Source: Shewanella sp. OMA3-2 (GTDB lineage: Bacteria > Pseudomonadota > Gammaproteobacteria > Enterobacterales > Shewanellaceae). Taken from it: 64,000 bases of DNA. Position 1 is the first letter of the stretch. Each line of letters begins with the position of its first letter. Shown here in pieces: positions 46,121-55,773 of this stretch. The notes beneath the pieces are model-generated. The model was not told where the DNA came from. It saw nothing but the letters and a program-made list of their open reading frames with translations, and made no database searches. Both the position numbers and the translations under genes were made by a program. The DNA is taken from positions 570,001 to 634,000 of the forward strand of contig NZ_CP090974.1 in assembly GCF_021513195.1 (NCBI RefSeq). Reading direction: 5' to 3'.

Positions 46121-47737
46121 TTATGGGGCGTAGTAAGTTCCAGCATTGGGACCGACGGGAATACCTAATACAAATACCCACAGGAAGAAGAACATAGTCC
46201 AACCAATAAAGAACACAATACTGTAGGGCAGCATAGTGGCAATTAAGGTGCCGATCCCTAAATCCTTCTTGTAACGGCAAGCCACAGCTAAAATTAGACC
46301 GAAATAGCTCATCATTGGGGTGATAAGGTTAGTGACTGAATCACCAATTCGATAGGCCGCTTGAATGGTTTCTGGGGCATAACCGACCAACATCAACATG
46401 GGGACAAAAATAGGTGCCGTAACAGCCCATTGCGCAGATGCGCTGCCTAGCATTAGGTTGATAACGCCGCAAAGCATAATGAATAACACAAACACCAATG
46501 GTCCAGTTAATCCAATGGTACTTAATGCTTGCGCGCCACCAACAGCCAAGACAGCGCCTAGGTTTGTCCAATTAAAAAAGGCCACAAACTGAGCAGCGAA
46601 AAAGACTAACACGATGTACATGCCCATGGTACTCATACTGTGTGACATGGCATTGATGACATCAACATCCTTTTTCATGGACCCAACCACTTTACCGTAC
46701 ACTAAACCTGGAATGGCGAAGCCGATAAAAATAAAGGCAACAATTCCTTTCAAAAAAGGTGATCCAGCCACTAGGCCTGTTTCTGGGTGACGTAACGGCC
46801 CATTTTCAGGAATAATTGTCAGTGCTAATAAAGCGGAAAATGCGACCACAGCCAAGGCTGCCATTTTTAAGCCGCGCTTTTCAATGTTACTGACCTTTTC
46901 CATGGTTTGGTCATCTAAATCGCTGGCTTCGCTGGGATCATATTTACCGAGTTTAGGTTCAACAATTTTTTCAGTGACCAAGCCTCCTAGCAAGGTAATT
47001 AAAAACGTGGAGGCAAACATAAAGTACCAGTTAACTTCTGGTCCAACGGTATATTCAGGGGCGATCATTTGCGCTGCGGCTTCGGTAATGCCTGACAATA
47101 ATGGGTCGACAGTACCCAGTAATAGGTTAGCACTATAGCCGCCAGACACTCCGGCAAAAGCGGCTGCTAACCCCGCTAAAGGATGGCGGCCTAATGAATG
47201 AAATATCATAGCCGCCATTGGAATTAGCACAACATAGCCTAGCTCTGCCGCGGTGTTAGATATAATGCCCGCAAACACAATTGTGTAAGTGACTAAACGT
47301 TTTGATGCTCCCATTACCAGCAAACGCATAGAGGCTGACAACAAACCCGAGCGTTCGGCAATGCCGACACCTAGCAAGGCCACTAATACAGTGCCTAATG
47401 GGGTAAAGCCAGTAAAGTTAGTGACTAAGCCTGACACTATGCGCTGTAATCCTTCAGCACTGAGCAGGCTAACAACATGAATTAAGCCATCAGGGCTTCG
47501 GCCTGAGGTGCCTTCGGGTCTAGGGTCTACGACCGATAATTCAAAGTATCCCGCAATACCGCTTATCACTACTACAGCGACACAAAATATAGCGAATAAC
47601 GTTATTGGGTGGGGTAATAAGTTACCGAGTTTTTCGACTGTGTTTAAAAATCGAACAAATGCCCCTGAGGAAGTTATATCAGGGGGCGCGGCGGCTGGTT
47701 CAGGTTTTTTGGTATCTGGTTGGTTTGTTTGACTCAT
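46121..47737 (-). CDS. AbgT family transporter
   Basis: 538 residues from the ATG at 47737, chosen for AAGGAA seven bases upstream; an in-frame ATG at 47776 would add 13 residues. About twelve membrane segments in the AbgT pattern, with Leu-Pro-His-Pro-Ile near residue 45 and conserved Gly/Asn-rich motifs (Asn-Thr-Ala-Ala-Glu-Leu-Gly-Tyr; Gly-Asp-Ser-Val-Thr-Asn-Leu-Ile-Thr-Pro). Family members import p-aminobenzoyl-glutamate or export sulfonamides. No abgAB genes are adjacent, so the substrate is open. Confidence 0.9.
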   Translation of the reverse strand: MSQTNQPDTKKPEPAAAPPDITSSGAFVRFLNTVEKLGNLLPHPITLFAIFCVAVVVISGIAGYFELSVVDPRPEGTSGRSPDGLIHVVSLLSAEGLQRIVSGLVTNFTGFTPLGTVLVALLGVGIAERSGLLSASMRLLVMGASKRLVTYTIVFAGIISNTAAELGYVVLIPMAAMIFHSLGRHPLAGLAAAFAGVSGGYSANLLLGTVDPLLSGITEAAAQMIAPEYTVGPEVNWYFMFASTFLITLLGGLVTEKIVEPKLGKYDPSEASDLDDQTMEKVSNIEKRGLKMAALAVVAFSALLALTIIPENGPLRHPETGLVAGSPFLKGIVAFIFIGFAIPGLVYGKVVGSMKKDVDVINAMSHSMSTMGMYIVLVFFAAQFVAFFNWTNLGAVLAVGGAQALSTIGLTGPLVFVLFIMLCGVINLMLGSASAQWAVTAPIFVPMLMLVGYAPETIQAAYRIGDSVTNLITPMMSYFGLILAVACRYKKDLGIGTLIATMLPYSIVFFIGWTMFFFLWVFVLGIPVGPNAGTYYAP

Positions 47738-48268
47738 GTTGTTCCTTGATTTATTAGGACCTTTCCTCATCGACATGAATACATGTATGTATTTATGTGA
47801 GCATGATTGTCAGGATAATTAATATAGTTTTTCCAGCCTATTAACTTACACATGCTGAGTTAATTGAAAATTAATTTCTTTTTATGCATTAATCAGCTTT
47901 GGGTCAAAATGAATGCTTTAGCGGGTAAAAAGAGGCGTTTTACAGTGAGTTATTGTATGATATGACGGTGTTTATTACTGTGTGGGTTAAAAAGTGTTCA
48001 CCAGGTTTTTTGTTTAACGCATTGTTTTAAATATATTTATGTTTTATTTTTAAGCTGTTCATTGAGTGTTGTTGTATCATTACTTATTTAGTCACTATAT
48101 TGAGCCAGATGCAATAGAATTGTTTATTTTGTCAACCAAGTGTTACTGTTTACTATTGTGGTGCAATAAATATAGTTGCTACTTCACTGAGAATTAAGTG
48201 AAATATGAAGTAAATTGTGCTTATTATGCAGCATAAGAATTATAAAAATCATCATTAAGGAAAACATC
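47738..48268. other. Intergenic region between AbgT-family and LemA-like genes
   Basis: 530 bp, AT-rich, between divergent genes. It should hold both promoters. I see no gene, strong hairpin or repeat in it. Confidence 0.4.
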
Positions 48269-48787
48269 ATGCAAGCATTGCTGCTGAGTGTAAGCTTAGC
48301 TGTTATTCTATGCTACCTATGGTACGCCAGTTTAATCAAGAAACGTCAATCAGCGGTAGATTCACTGATTGTTTTGAATCAAAAAATTGATGCACGCTTG
48401 ATTTTATTAGCCCAGCTATCTGATGTAAGCCAGCAGTATCAACCTTTGGATGTCACGCAAGCCGCTCAATGGCAACAGTTACGTGCCTTGGCCGATAAAA
48501 GCCAGTGGTCAAATGAAGTTGACGAGCATTTAATTCATGTTCTAGCTACCTGGTCAGAAATGGACATGTTACAGAAAGGATTGTTTTCAGCTTTGCATGG
48601 CGATGATCTGGATGAGCAGCAGGTGAATGAATATTTGCAATTAGAATTAGATTATCAAAATGTTGTTGAGTTTTATAATCAAACCGTAACAGAGTTGAAT
48701 CAAGGTGTTGGTATGTTTCCTGGTTCTATTGTAGCCAAGTTAGCCAAGGTGTCGGTTATGCCTCAACTTACCCATACCGCAGGTTAA
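48269..48787 (+). CDS. LemA-like membrane protein
   Basis: 172 residues from the ATG at 48269 (AAGGAAA upstream; the longer frame from 48215 lacks a site). One N-terminal membrane segment (about 3-20), then a helical coiled domain with Leu-Ile-x-Leu-Asn-Gln-Lys-Ile-Asp-Ala-Arg and Phe-Tyr-Asn-Gln-Thr-Val-Thr-Glu-Leu-Asn-Gln...Phe-Pro-Gly-Ser-Ile-Val-Ala-Lys, the LemA family pattern. Role of LemA is not well defined. The lytic transglycosylase gene follows 2 bp later, so the two are co-transcribed. Confidence 0.75.
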   Translation: MQALLLSVSLAVILCYLWYASLIKKRQSAVDSLIVLNQKIDARLILLAQLSDVSQQYQPLDVTQAAQWQQLRALADKSQWSNEVDEHLIHVLATWSEMDMLQKGLFSALHGDDLDEQQVNEYLQLELDYQNVVEFYNQTVTELNQGVGMFPGSIVAKLAKVSVMPQLTHTAG

Positions 48788-48789
48788 TC

Positions 48790-49722
48790 GTGTTGAATTG
48801 TTGCTCGTTTTTAACCAATATATGTAAACGAGTACAGTTGAGTGTTGTATTGATAAGTTTGGGGTTTTGTTCTGGGTTACTGGCTAATCAAACTGAGGCC
48901 GCTAAAGCAGAAAAACCACTGATAAAAGCGGTATATCAAGCCAATTCTCAACCTATACCCGCTGAAAAAACCCATCTTAGTTTGTTTCCAAACCTCAATG
49001 AGCGAGCTGTGGTGCCGCTAAGAACTCCGCCAAGTGCGGATGGTAAAAATAAATCGATTACATCAACAGTGGTGCTAGACAATAGCTATCCACTTGCAAA
49101 ACCAGATATCAGCAAGCCGACTAAAAAACAACTTAAAGCCAGCTATTCAGAACACGGTATTTTATCCGACCTAGGTGTGGAAAAGCGCAAAGTCTATCAA
49201 TATGAAAAAGATGGTATTACCGCATTTAGTGACAAACAGCCAGATCATACTAACTACCGAGTGTTACTTTTTGAGTGCTATGCATGCCGTCCAGATTCGA
49301 CCATTGATTGGTATAAAACCCCATTATTCACTCAGGATTATGCGAGTTATGTCGCCGTTGCTGCATCACGATATAAACTCGAACCTGCATTAATTAGAGC
49401 GGTTATTCATGCCGAGTCCGCTTTTAGAAGTAATGTAGTGTCTAAAGCTGGTGCTATGGGGTTAATGCAACTCATGCCAGGCACGGCTAAAGATATGCAA
49501 GTGCTAGATGCGTTTCACGCGGAGCAAAATATCAACGGGGGCAGCCGTTATTTAGCTTTGCTACTGACTCGATTTAATGGTGATATGGATCTGGCCTGTG
49601 CGGCCTATAATTCAGGTCCATCAACGGTTGCGCAATATAATGGTATACCGCCATATCCTGAAACCCAAGCATATGTTCAGCGGGTAAAAATTTTATACAG
49701 CCGCTACCGTAAAGCCAGTTGA
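48790..49722 (+). CDS. Lytic transglycosylase (SLT) with DUF4124 domain
   Basis: 310 residues from a GTG 2 bp after the LemA-like gene. An N-terminal signal segment (about 15-33), a Pro/Lys-rich linker, a DUF4124-like domain (about 135-165, Tyr-Glu-Lys-Asp-Gly-Ile-Thr-Ala-Phe-Ser-Asp), and a C-terminal SLT domain. The SLT catalytic Glu is in Ile-His-Ala-Glu-Ser-Ala-Phe, followed by Gly-Ala-Met-Gly-Leu-Met-Gln-Leu-Met-Pro-Gly-Thr and Ala-Ala-Tyr-Asn-Ser-Gly. It cleaves peptidoglycan in the periplasm. Confidence 0.9.
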   Translation: MLNCCSFLTNICKRVQLSVVLISLGFCSGLLANQTEAAKAEKPLIKAVYQANSQPIPAEKTHLSLFPNLNERAVVPLRTPPSADGKNKSITSTVVLDNSYPLAKPDISKPTKKQLKASYSEHGILSDLGVEKRKVYQYEKDGITAFSDKQPDHTNYRVLLFECYACRPDSTIDWYKTPLFTQDYASYVAVAASRYKLEPALIRAVIHAESAFRSNVVSKAGAMGLMQLMPGTAKDMQVLDAFHAEQNINGGSRYLALLLTRFNGDMDLACAAYNSGPSTVAQYNGIPPYPETQAYVQRVKILYSRYRKAS

Positions 49723-49840
49723 GTTGATTGATAAAGTGCACGCTCAAATAATAAAATAGTGATTCACATCATTAATACCAAAGAGAATTCCAATAAATAA
49801 CCCTGCCTGATGATACAGGCTAAAAACTAAAGGAATGTTT

Positions 49841-51241
49841 ATGACTTTTTCACCCGTTATTGCGTCTCTATCGGTTGCCATTGCAGCCCTGTGTTTATCT
49901 TCCTTAGGTTATGCAACCGCAGCTGTGCCAACTACCGCCATTAATACTGCGCCATCCCAAGAGGATGTGCGCTTATATGACATAGCCACCGCGCCACAAG
50001 CGAGTCGGCTAGAACAAGATGTGCGTAAACTGGTGAGCTTTGGCACTCGTCATACCCTGTCTGAAACTGAATCAGACACCCAAGGTATTGGCGCGGCAAG
50101 ACGTTGGATAGAGGCCGAGTTTAACCGTATATCTAAAGACTGTGGTGGCTGTTTAGAAGTGATTACTGTCAGTGAGACTGTTCAGGGTAATCGTATTGCT
50201 AAGGCTACCGATGTCGTCAATGTTATTGCTATTCAGCGCGGTAAAACTGACCCCAAGCGTGTGGTGATGATGAGCGGAGATATCGACTCTAGAGTTACCG
50301 ACGTATTAGATGCTACCTCTATTTCACCTGGCGCAAACGATAATGCATCAGGCGTAGCTGGCGCAATTGAAGCTGCCCGCGTGCTGTCTAAATATCAGTT
50401 CAATGGCACCATTGTTTATGCCGCTTTGTCAGGGGAAGAGCAGGGGCTTTATGGCGGTGATATTCTTATCAATTATGCTAAAAAGCAAGACTGGCAAGTG
50501 CAAGCTGTATTGAATAACGACATGATCGGCAATATTGCTGGCATTAATGGGGTGATAAACAATTCCACAGTGCGGGTGTTTTCCGAAGGCGTTCGATTTG
50601 CTGAAACCGCCGACGAAGCCAAAGAACGTTATTTTAGCGGTGGTGAGAATGATTCTGCCTCGCGAAATTTAGCCCGTAAGATTAAAGCCTTAGTTGATCA
50701 GTATATGACTAATCTTGATGTTATGTTGGTATATAGGCTGGACCGATTTGGCCGCGGCGGACATCACTTACCCTTCAATAAAGCCGGTTTCCCCGCTGTA
50801 CGAGTGATGGAAACAAATGAGCATTATGATCGCCAGCATCAAGACATTCGTACTGAAAATGGCATTAATTATGGTGATGTTATCGAAGGTGTTGATTTTG
50901 ACTTTAATGCCAAGTTAACCGCACTCAATGCTATAAGTTTAGCCTCAATGGCATGGGCACCCGCGCCACCGTCAAATGTGACCATAAAAGGTCAAGTGTT
51001 ACCGAGTACCACACTTAATTGGGCCAAAACAGCAGATAAAGATGTAGTTGGATACCGTGTTTACTGGCGATTAACGACTGAGCCTGAATGGACTCACAGC
51101 CGTTATGTTGGCAATGTGAATGAATTTATTCTCAACAATATGGTCATAGATAATTATCTGTTTGGTGTTGCCAGTGTGTCTGCCAATGGCAATGTAAGTC
51201 CCGTGGTGTTTCCGGGGGCGGCAGGTAGTTTTTTAAACTGA
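49841..51241 (+). CDS. Secreted M28-family zinc peptidase with C-terminal Fn3-like domain
   Basis: 466 residues from the ATG at 49841 (AAAGGA upstream; ATG 49835 is too close to that site). A signal peptide ends near Tyr-Ala-Thr-Ala. The M28 domain has Gly-Asp-Ile-Asp-Ser, Asn-Asp-Asn-Ala-Ser-Gly-Val-Ala-Gly-Ala, Ser-Gly-Glu-Glu-Gln-Gly-Leu-Tyr-Gly (catalytic Glu pair) and Asn-Asp-Met-Ile-Gly-Asn, the usual two-zinc ligands. A late His comes from Asn-Glu-His-Tyr-Asp. The last 90 residues look like a fibronectin type III domain. Probably an exported aminopeptidase. A small lipoprotein gene follows. Confidence 0.88.
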   Translation: MTFSPVIASLSVAIAALCLSSLGYATAAVPTTAINTAPSQEDVRLYDIATAPQASRLEQDVRKLVSFGTRHTLSETESDTQGIGAARRWIEAEFNRISKDCGGCLEVITVSETVQGNRIAKATDVVNVIAIQRGKTDPKRVVMMSGDIDSRVTDVLDATSISPGANDNASGVAGAIEAARVLSKYQFNGTIVYAALSGEEQGLYGGDILINYAKKQDWQVQAVLNNDMIGNIAGINGVINNSTVRVFSEGVRFAETADEAKERYFSGGENDSASRNLARKIKALVDQYMTNLDVMLVYRLDRFGRGGHHLPFNKAGFPAVRVMETNEHYDRQHQDIRTENGINYGDVIEGVDFDFNAKLTALNAISLASMAWAPAPPSNVTIKGQVLPSTTLNWAKTADKDVVGYRVYWRLTTEPEWTHSRYVGNVNEFILNNMVIDNYLFGVASVSANGNVSPVVFPGAAGSFLN

Positions 51242-51264
51242 AATTTTACAACTAAGGATTAAAC

Positions 51265-51525
51265 ATGAAAAAAAGGATTTCAATTGTCAGTGTTTTGTTA
51301 CCTAGCCTACTACTGACAGCGTGTACCTCTAATTCAGGAGTCAATGCGGCTTGTGATTTTGTTGATGGTGCAACAGCTAGCAAGAGTCAGACTCAGCATA
51401 AAACGTCGGGTGAGCCATATTACGAGAAAGAGGTTCCACAGGAATTTAATCCCTCAATGGGTGGTGCGACGGCAATAGTAGGATTTATTTTTCGACCATT
51501 ATTTGGCGATGATGAATGCGATTAA
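51265..51525 (+). CDS. Small hypothetical lipoprotein
   Basis: 86 residues with a lipoprotein signal (Leu-Leu-Thr-Ala-Cys, Cys20). The mature part is short, with one Gly-rich hydrophobic segment (about 65-78) and an acidic end with two more Cys. AAGGAT upstream supports the start. It follows the M28 peptidase gene by 23 bp and ends before a strong terminator. Unknown function. Confidence 0.65.
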   Translation: MKKRISIVSVLLPSLLLTACTSNSGVNAACDFVDGATASKSQTQHKTSGEPYYEKEVPQEFNPSMGGATAIVGFIFRPLFGDDECD

Positions 51526-51546
51526 ATGCGTAAATATTGAATGCTT

Positions 51547-51590
51547 AGATAAAAAGCCCATTTAACGTAAATTAAATGGGCTTTTTATCT
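51547..51590. terminator. Bidirectional terminator
   Basis: A long hairpin (AAAAAGCCCATTTAA core arm) between the lipoprotein gene and the convergent rlmJ, with T-runs on both exits. Confidence 0.85.
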
Positions 51591-51611
51591 AATATCAGCG
51601 AGCTAGCAAGA

Positions 51612-52454
51612 TTACTCTGGCACTTCTAGCTTCACTACCGTTTTACCACCGCTATGGCCTAAACGACGCTCTAAGTAATTAAGCGTTTCTTTTGCGGTGA
51701 CATCTAGTTGCCAAGGAGGATTAATAATCCATAATCCTGCTGCAGTCATACCAAATTCATTACTGTCAGGTTTAATTGCTTGCTCAACTCGTAGCTGATT
51801 TTTAATGCCGCTATTTTTAAGTAAATTGAGCATGGATTCAGTTTGTTCACGCTTAACCACCGGATACCACAACATATATACCCCAGTCGAAAATCGCTTA
51901 TGGGCTTTAATGATAGCTTCCGCAACATCAACGTAATCAGATTTAATCTCATAACTTGGGTCGATTAATATTACCCCACGACGCTCTGGCGGTGGCACTG
52001 CTGCGATTAAACCCTGTAAACCGTCACCTTTAAGTACCTTGACTTGCCTATCTTTAGCAAAATATTCTGCTAATAGATCGTGATCAGTACTGTGTAATTC
52101 GTGTAATAACATCCGATCTTTTTCACGTAATTCGGCATCGACAAAACTGGGTGAACCTGGGTAAACCGTTAACTGATCATATTCAGCGTTAAATACTTTA
52201 ACGGCTTCGACATAATCCGCTAATGCTGCTGGTAGATTGCTGGCATCCCACAGTTTGGCCACACCGTCTAAGTATTCACCGGTTTTTTGAGCAAACTCAT
52301 CGGTTAATGAATAAGCTCCCGCACCCGCATGGGTATCAATATAAGCAAAAGGTTTGTCTTTTTTCTGCATTAATTTAAGCACTTGCAGCAACATTGAATG
52401 CTTTAGTACATCGGCATAATTGCCAGCGTGATAACCGTGACGATAACTTAACAT
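51612..52454 (-). CDS. rlmJ: 23S rRNA (adenine(2030)-N6)-methyltransferase RlmJ
   Basis: 280 residues from the ATG at 52454, where the conserved start Met-Leu-Ser-Tyr-Arg-His-Gly-Tyr-His-Ala-Gly-Asn begins; four extra codons upstream are unlikely. It methylates A2030 of 23S rRNA using S-adenosylmethionine. The catalytic motif IV Asp-Pro-Ser-Tyr-Glu is present near residue 165. It is convergent with the lipoprotein gene and divergent from rsmJ. Confidence 0.95.
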   Translation of the reverse strand: MLSYRHGYHAGNYADVLKHSMLLQVLKLMQKKDKPFAYIDTHAGAGAYSLTDEFAQKTGEYLDGVAKLWDASNLPAALADYVEAVKVFNAEYDQLTVYPGSPSFVDAELREKDRMLLHELHSTDHDLLAEYFAKDRQVKVLKGDGLQGLIAAVPPPERRGVILIDPSYEIKSDYVDVAEAIIKAHKRFSTGVYMLWYPVVKREQTESMLNLLKNSGIKNQLRVEQAIKPDSNEFGMTAAGLWIINPPWQLDVTAKETLNYLERRLGHSGGKTVVKLEVPE

Positions 52455-52607
52455 GAGATATTCCAAAAAATTGGCAGCGTGGACTGCAAGATAATCACAT
52501 TATAAGTTTTATCTGGGCTAATACCAATCGGCTTAAACGCAGTAGAGGTATTCACTGCGGTAGCCTTTTGGCATAATAGGCTTATTCACCCTAAAGTAGG
52601 TAATACA

Positions 52608-53366
52608 GTGACCGCGATTTATTTCAATCAACAATACCCAAGCCTTGTCGATATTTGCCAGCGATGGTCACTGAATTATGAGCCAAGCGCCCCCTTTGAG
52701 CTGCGTTTCGAGCAAAATCAATTAACCCTTCACAAACGCGACGAGCCAAAGCTTGACGGTATTTTGGTCGACTTTGTTACCGGTGCCGTTGCCCACAGAC
52801 GTAAGTTTGGTGGTGGCCGTGGTCAATCAATTGCCAAAGCCGTTGGTCTTAAGCAAGGTGTCACTCCAACAGTGGTAGACGGTACAGCAGGTTTAGGCCG
52901 TGATGCATTTGTGTTAGCTAGCTTAGGTTGCAAAGTCATTATGGTTGAGCGTCATCCCGTTGTTGCAGCGTTATTAGAAGACGGTTTACGCCGTGCCTAT
53001 GAAGACGCTGAAATAGGCGATTGGATGACGGAGCGCATGAGCTTGTTTCATGGTTCAAGTATTACCGCATTAGCCGATGCTGCAAAAAACAGTGGCACTG
53101 AAATAGATGTTGTCTACCTTGACCCAATGTACCCACACCGTGAAAAATCAGCCCAAGTAAAAAAAGAAATGCGCGTGTTTCAAACCTTGGTCGGGGCCGA
53201 TTTAGACGCCGATGGTTTGTTAGCTCCCGCAATCGCACTCGCCACAAAACGCGTAGTGGTAAAGCGTCCTGATTATGCTGAAGACCTAGACGGGGTAAAA
53301 CCGAGCATGGTGATTGAAACAAAGAAAAATCGCTTTGATGTGTATGTTAATGCCGCAATGAAATAG
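52608..53366 (+). CDS. rsmJ: 16S rRNA (guanine(1516)-N2)-methyltransferase RsmJ
   Basis: 252 residues from a GTG with AGGT upstream. An S-adenosylmethionine-dependent enzyme that methylates G1516 of 16S rRNA. Conserved motifs are Lys-Phe-Gly-Gly-Gly-Arg-Gly-Gln near 65, [11 protein letters not shown] for cofactor binding, and the catalytic Asp-Pro-Met-Tyr-Pro. Adjacent to rlmJ, so two rRNA methylase genes stand together. Confidence 0.95.
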   Translation: MTAIYFNQQYPSLVDICQRWSLNYEPSAPFELRFEQNQLTLHKRDEPKLDGILVDFVTGAVAHRRKFGGGRGQSIAKAVGLKQGVTPTVVDGTAGLGRDAFVLASLGCKVIMVERHPVVAALLEDGLRRAYEDAEIGDWMTERMSLFHGSSITALADAAKNSGTEIDVVYLDPMYPHREKSAQVKKEMRVFQTLVGADLDADGLLAPAIALATKRVVVKRPDYAEDLDGVKPSMVIETKKNRFDVYVNAAMK

Positions 53367-53608
53367 CGGCTATTTAGGTGGTCAAAATTAGTGTACCACT
53401 ACTGTCGCTGAATCCATACATTGACATAATGCACCCATAGTTTGACAAAAAATTGCTATTTGTAGTTAAATTACAAATAGTAATTTAACAACATCAGATG
53501 GTTGTCAGAATATTGAAGCATAGTCTGACAAATTCAATAAAACCACGAGCCTTAATACTATTAAAGCGCATATGGAACCTCCTTTAATTCCGTTGCTTAT
53601 CCATGAAA

Positions 53609-53880
53609 TGCCCCAAGGTTTGTTTGGAATATGGCCTGCGGTCACCAACGTCGTGGCGCTTCGCTTATAGCAAAGCATGTATCGTGAAGTTTATCTATGT
53701 AGGTTCAGCATGGCATTTACTCACCGACACGCGCAAGTACGTCCTTGTAGCTCAACCGACCCATCCCTGGGTCGGATGGTCGGCTCGCAAACTACCATAA
53801 TGAACCTTTTCAGTATTTTCTTAATCTGCTGGTTTTAAAGATTGAGTAGAATAAGATTATTTTTAACACTGACTTGGTTT
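53609..53880. repeat. 272-bp intergenic tandem repeat, copy 1
   Basis: First unit of a direct tandem repeat. The core 53658-53806 is about 95% identical to the second copy; flanks are less similar. It contains a GC-rich hairpin (CCGACCCA with TGGGTCGG). A 65-codon frame inside it (53603-53800) is not supported as a gene because the second copy is not maintained as protein. Confidence 0.85.
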
Positions 53881-54154
53881 TGCCCCAAAGCTTGATTAGA
53901 TGTATGGCCTAGGGCCACTATGAGAATGATGCTTCGCTCATAGCAAAGCATGTATAGTGAAGTTTATCTATGTAGGTTCAGCATGGCATTTACTCACCGA
54001 CACGCGCAAGTACGTCCTTGTAGCTCAGCCGACCCATCCATGGGTCGGATGGTCGGCTCGCAAATCACCATAATGAACCGTTCGAGCATTTACTGAATGA
54101 ACGAGTTTTAAAGAGAGAGTAACAAAAGATTATTTCAAACATGCAAACTTGTTT
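53881..54154. repeat. 272-bp intergenic tandem repeat, copy 2
   Basis: Second unit; core 53931-54079. The hairpin here reads CCGACCCAT with ATGGGTCGG, keeping the stem. A third, degenerate unit seems to begin at 54155 (TGCCCC...). The remaining sequence to 54544 holds no gene I can support; the macA promoter must lie near its end. Confidence 0.8.
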
Positions 54155-54544
54155 ATGCCCCGTTGTGGGTTACGCCTTGAAGTTCGAATAAATATGTTCA
54201 GGTAATTTGGATATAAAAATCTAATGAATGGCAAAAAGCAAGATCTAACCCTATTGGCGATAGAATATTTAGCCGTATTAACCATATACATACTCTCCAA
54301 CTAAGTCTTAGCGCATGGTTATGTTGATATAGACTCACGACAACAAGTTTGAAAAAAGAAATGGTGCAGAATTTCCTGGGTTGTGGCTAGTTACTTCTCT
54401 TATCGCCACACACTCACTACACAATTCAATCTTACCCAACCAAAGCCATTTATTATCAATGGTTTATAATTTAATCTTGTCTCAAAGTTCCCTCACATTT
54501 TTCCGTTATCCTAATAACAATTAAAAAATTGGGAAAACTTGCAC

Positions 54545-55771
54545 ATGAAAAATATCAAACGTTTAGTGACGATCACTTTACTTGTTGTCGCTACCGGTGC
54601 CGTCGCCGCTTATTTTTATACGAAGAACGACGCCTCAACCGTGGCGTATTCTACGGAGCCTGTTCGCATCGGGAATATTGAAGATGTGGTGCTAACTAAC
54701 GGTGTGTTATATCCGTCCAAAATGGTGAATATTGGGGCCCAAGTATCCGGTAAGTTAGAGTCGATAGCCGTTTCGCTTGGCGACAGGCTTGAAGCGGGGG
54801 CACTCATTGCGCAAATTGACAACCTTTCTCAAGAAAACGCATTAAAAGAAGCTCAAGCATCATTGACCAGTATTAACGCTCAATATAAAGCGAAAGTAGC
54901 GCAAATTCATCAATCAGAAGTCTCTTTCGAAAGGCAGAAGGTGATGCTTGAAAAAAATGTCACCTCACAGTCTTTGTATGACGCTGCGGAAGCGGAACTT
55001 ATTGTTTATAAATCGGAATTAGACCAACTGGTTGCTGAAAAAGAGAAAGCGTTGATCAATGTTGATGATGCCCAGTTGAACTTAGGCTACACGACGATTG
55101 AGTCACCCATTCATGGCACTGTTGTTTATCTCTCTGTCGAAGAGGGGCAAACCGTGAATACAAACCAGTCTACACCTTCTATTGTGGAAGTGGCTCAACT
55201 CGATGTTATGACGGTCAAGGCGCAAGTATCTGAAGCCGACATTATTCACGTTACGACAGGACAAAAAGTATATTTTTCGATTTTAGGCGCCCCACAACAC
55301 TATTTTCATGGTGAACTAAGAACAATAGAGCCAGGGCCAACCCTTCTTACCGGTGATGATAGCAGGATTAACATTGGTGATGATGATGCCATTTACTACA
55401 ATGCGGTATTTGATGTCGACAACACGAAAGGTTTGCTTCGTTTCGGTATGACAGCGCAAGTGTCGATTGTTTTAGATTCAGCGCAAGATGCATTACTGGT
55501 TCCATCCCAAATTCTCACTCGCAAGTTGCCGGGCGATAATCGCTATCGTATCCCTGTATTGGTTGATGGGGCGTTGGAAATGCGAGAAGTTGAGATTGGT
55601 ATCGACAATAAGGTGTATGCGCAAGTGCTGAGTGGGTTAGAGCAAGGCGATCGAGTCGTTATGGGTCAGGCGAACACCAAATCGGCATCAAGTTTTAATA
55701 TGTCATCCACATTAGGACAAGAAAAAGGCGGGCGAGGCAATGGTGGCCCGGGTAAAGGCGGGAGATCTTAA
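54545..55771 (+). CDS. macA: MacA-like periplasmic adaptor of an ABC exporter
   Basis: 408 residues from the ATG at 54545. An N-terminal membrane anchor (about 7-25), then lipoyl-like, helical hairpin (about 95-165) and beta-barrel domains of the RND/MacA adaptor family. The Gly/Arg/Lys-rich tail is unusual. It connects MacB in the inner membrane with an outer-membrane channel, which is not encoded here. macB follows after 2 bp, so they are translated together. With the kinase and regulator genes behind, this is a self-regulating export unit. Confidence 0.88.
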   Translation: MKNIKRLVTITLLVVATGAVAAYFYTKNDASTVAYSTEPVRIGNIEDVVLTNGVLYPSKMVNIGAQVSGKLESIAVSLGDRLEAGALIAQIDNLSQENALKEAQASLTSINAQYKAKVAQIHQSEVSFERQKVMLEKNVTSQSLYDAAEAELIVYKSELDQLVAEKEKALINVDDAQLNLGYTTIESPIHGTVVYLSVEEGQTVNTNQSTPSIVEVAQLDVMTVKAQVSEADIIHVTTGQKVYFSILGAPQHYFHGELRTIEPGPTLLTGDDSRINIGDDDAIYYNAVFDVDNTKGLLRFGMTAQVSIVLDSAQDALLVPSQILTRKLPGDNRYRIPVLVDGALEMREVEIGIDNKVYAQVLSGLEQGDRVVMGQANTKSASSFNMSSTLGQEKGGRGNGGPGKGGRS

Positions 55772-55773
55772 CC

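Noticed and set aside
53603..53800. 65-codon frame in the tandem repeat
   Set aside because: It sits in repeat copy 1 and is not kept in copy 2; no ribosome-binding site.
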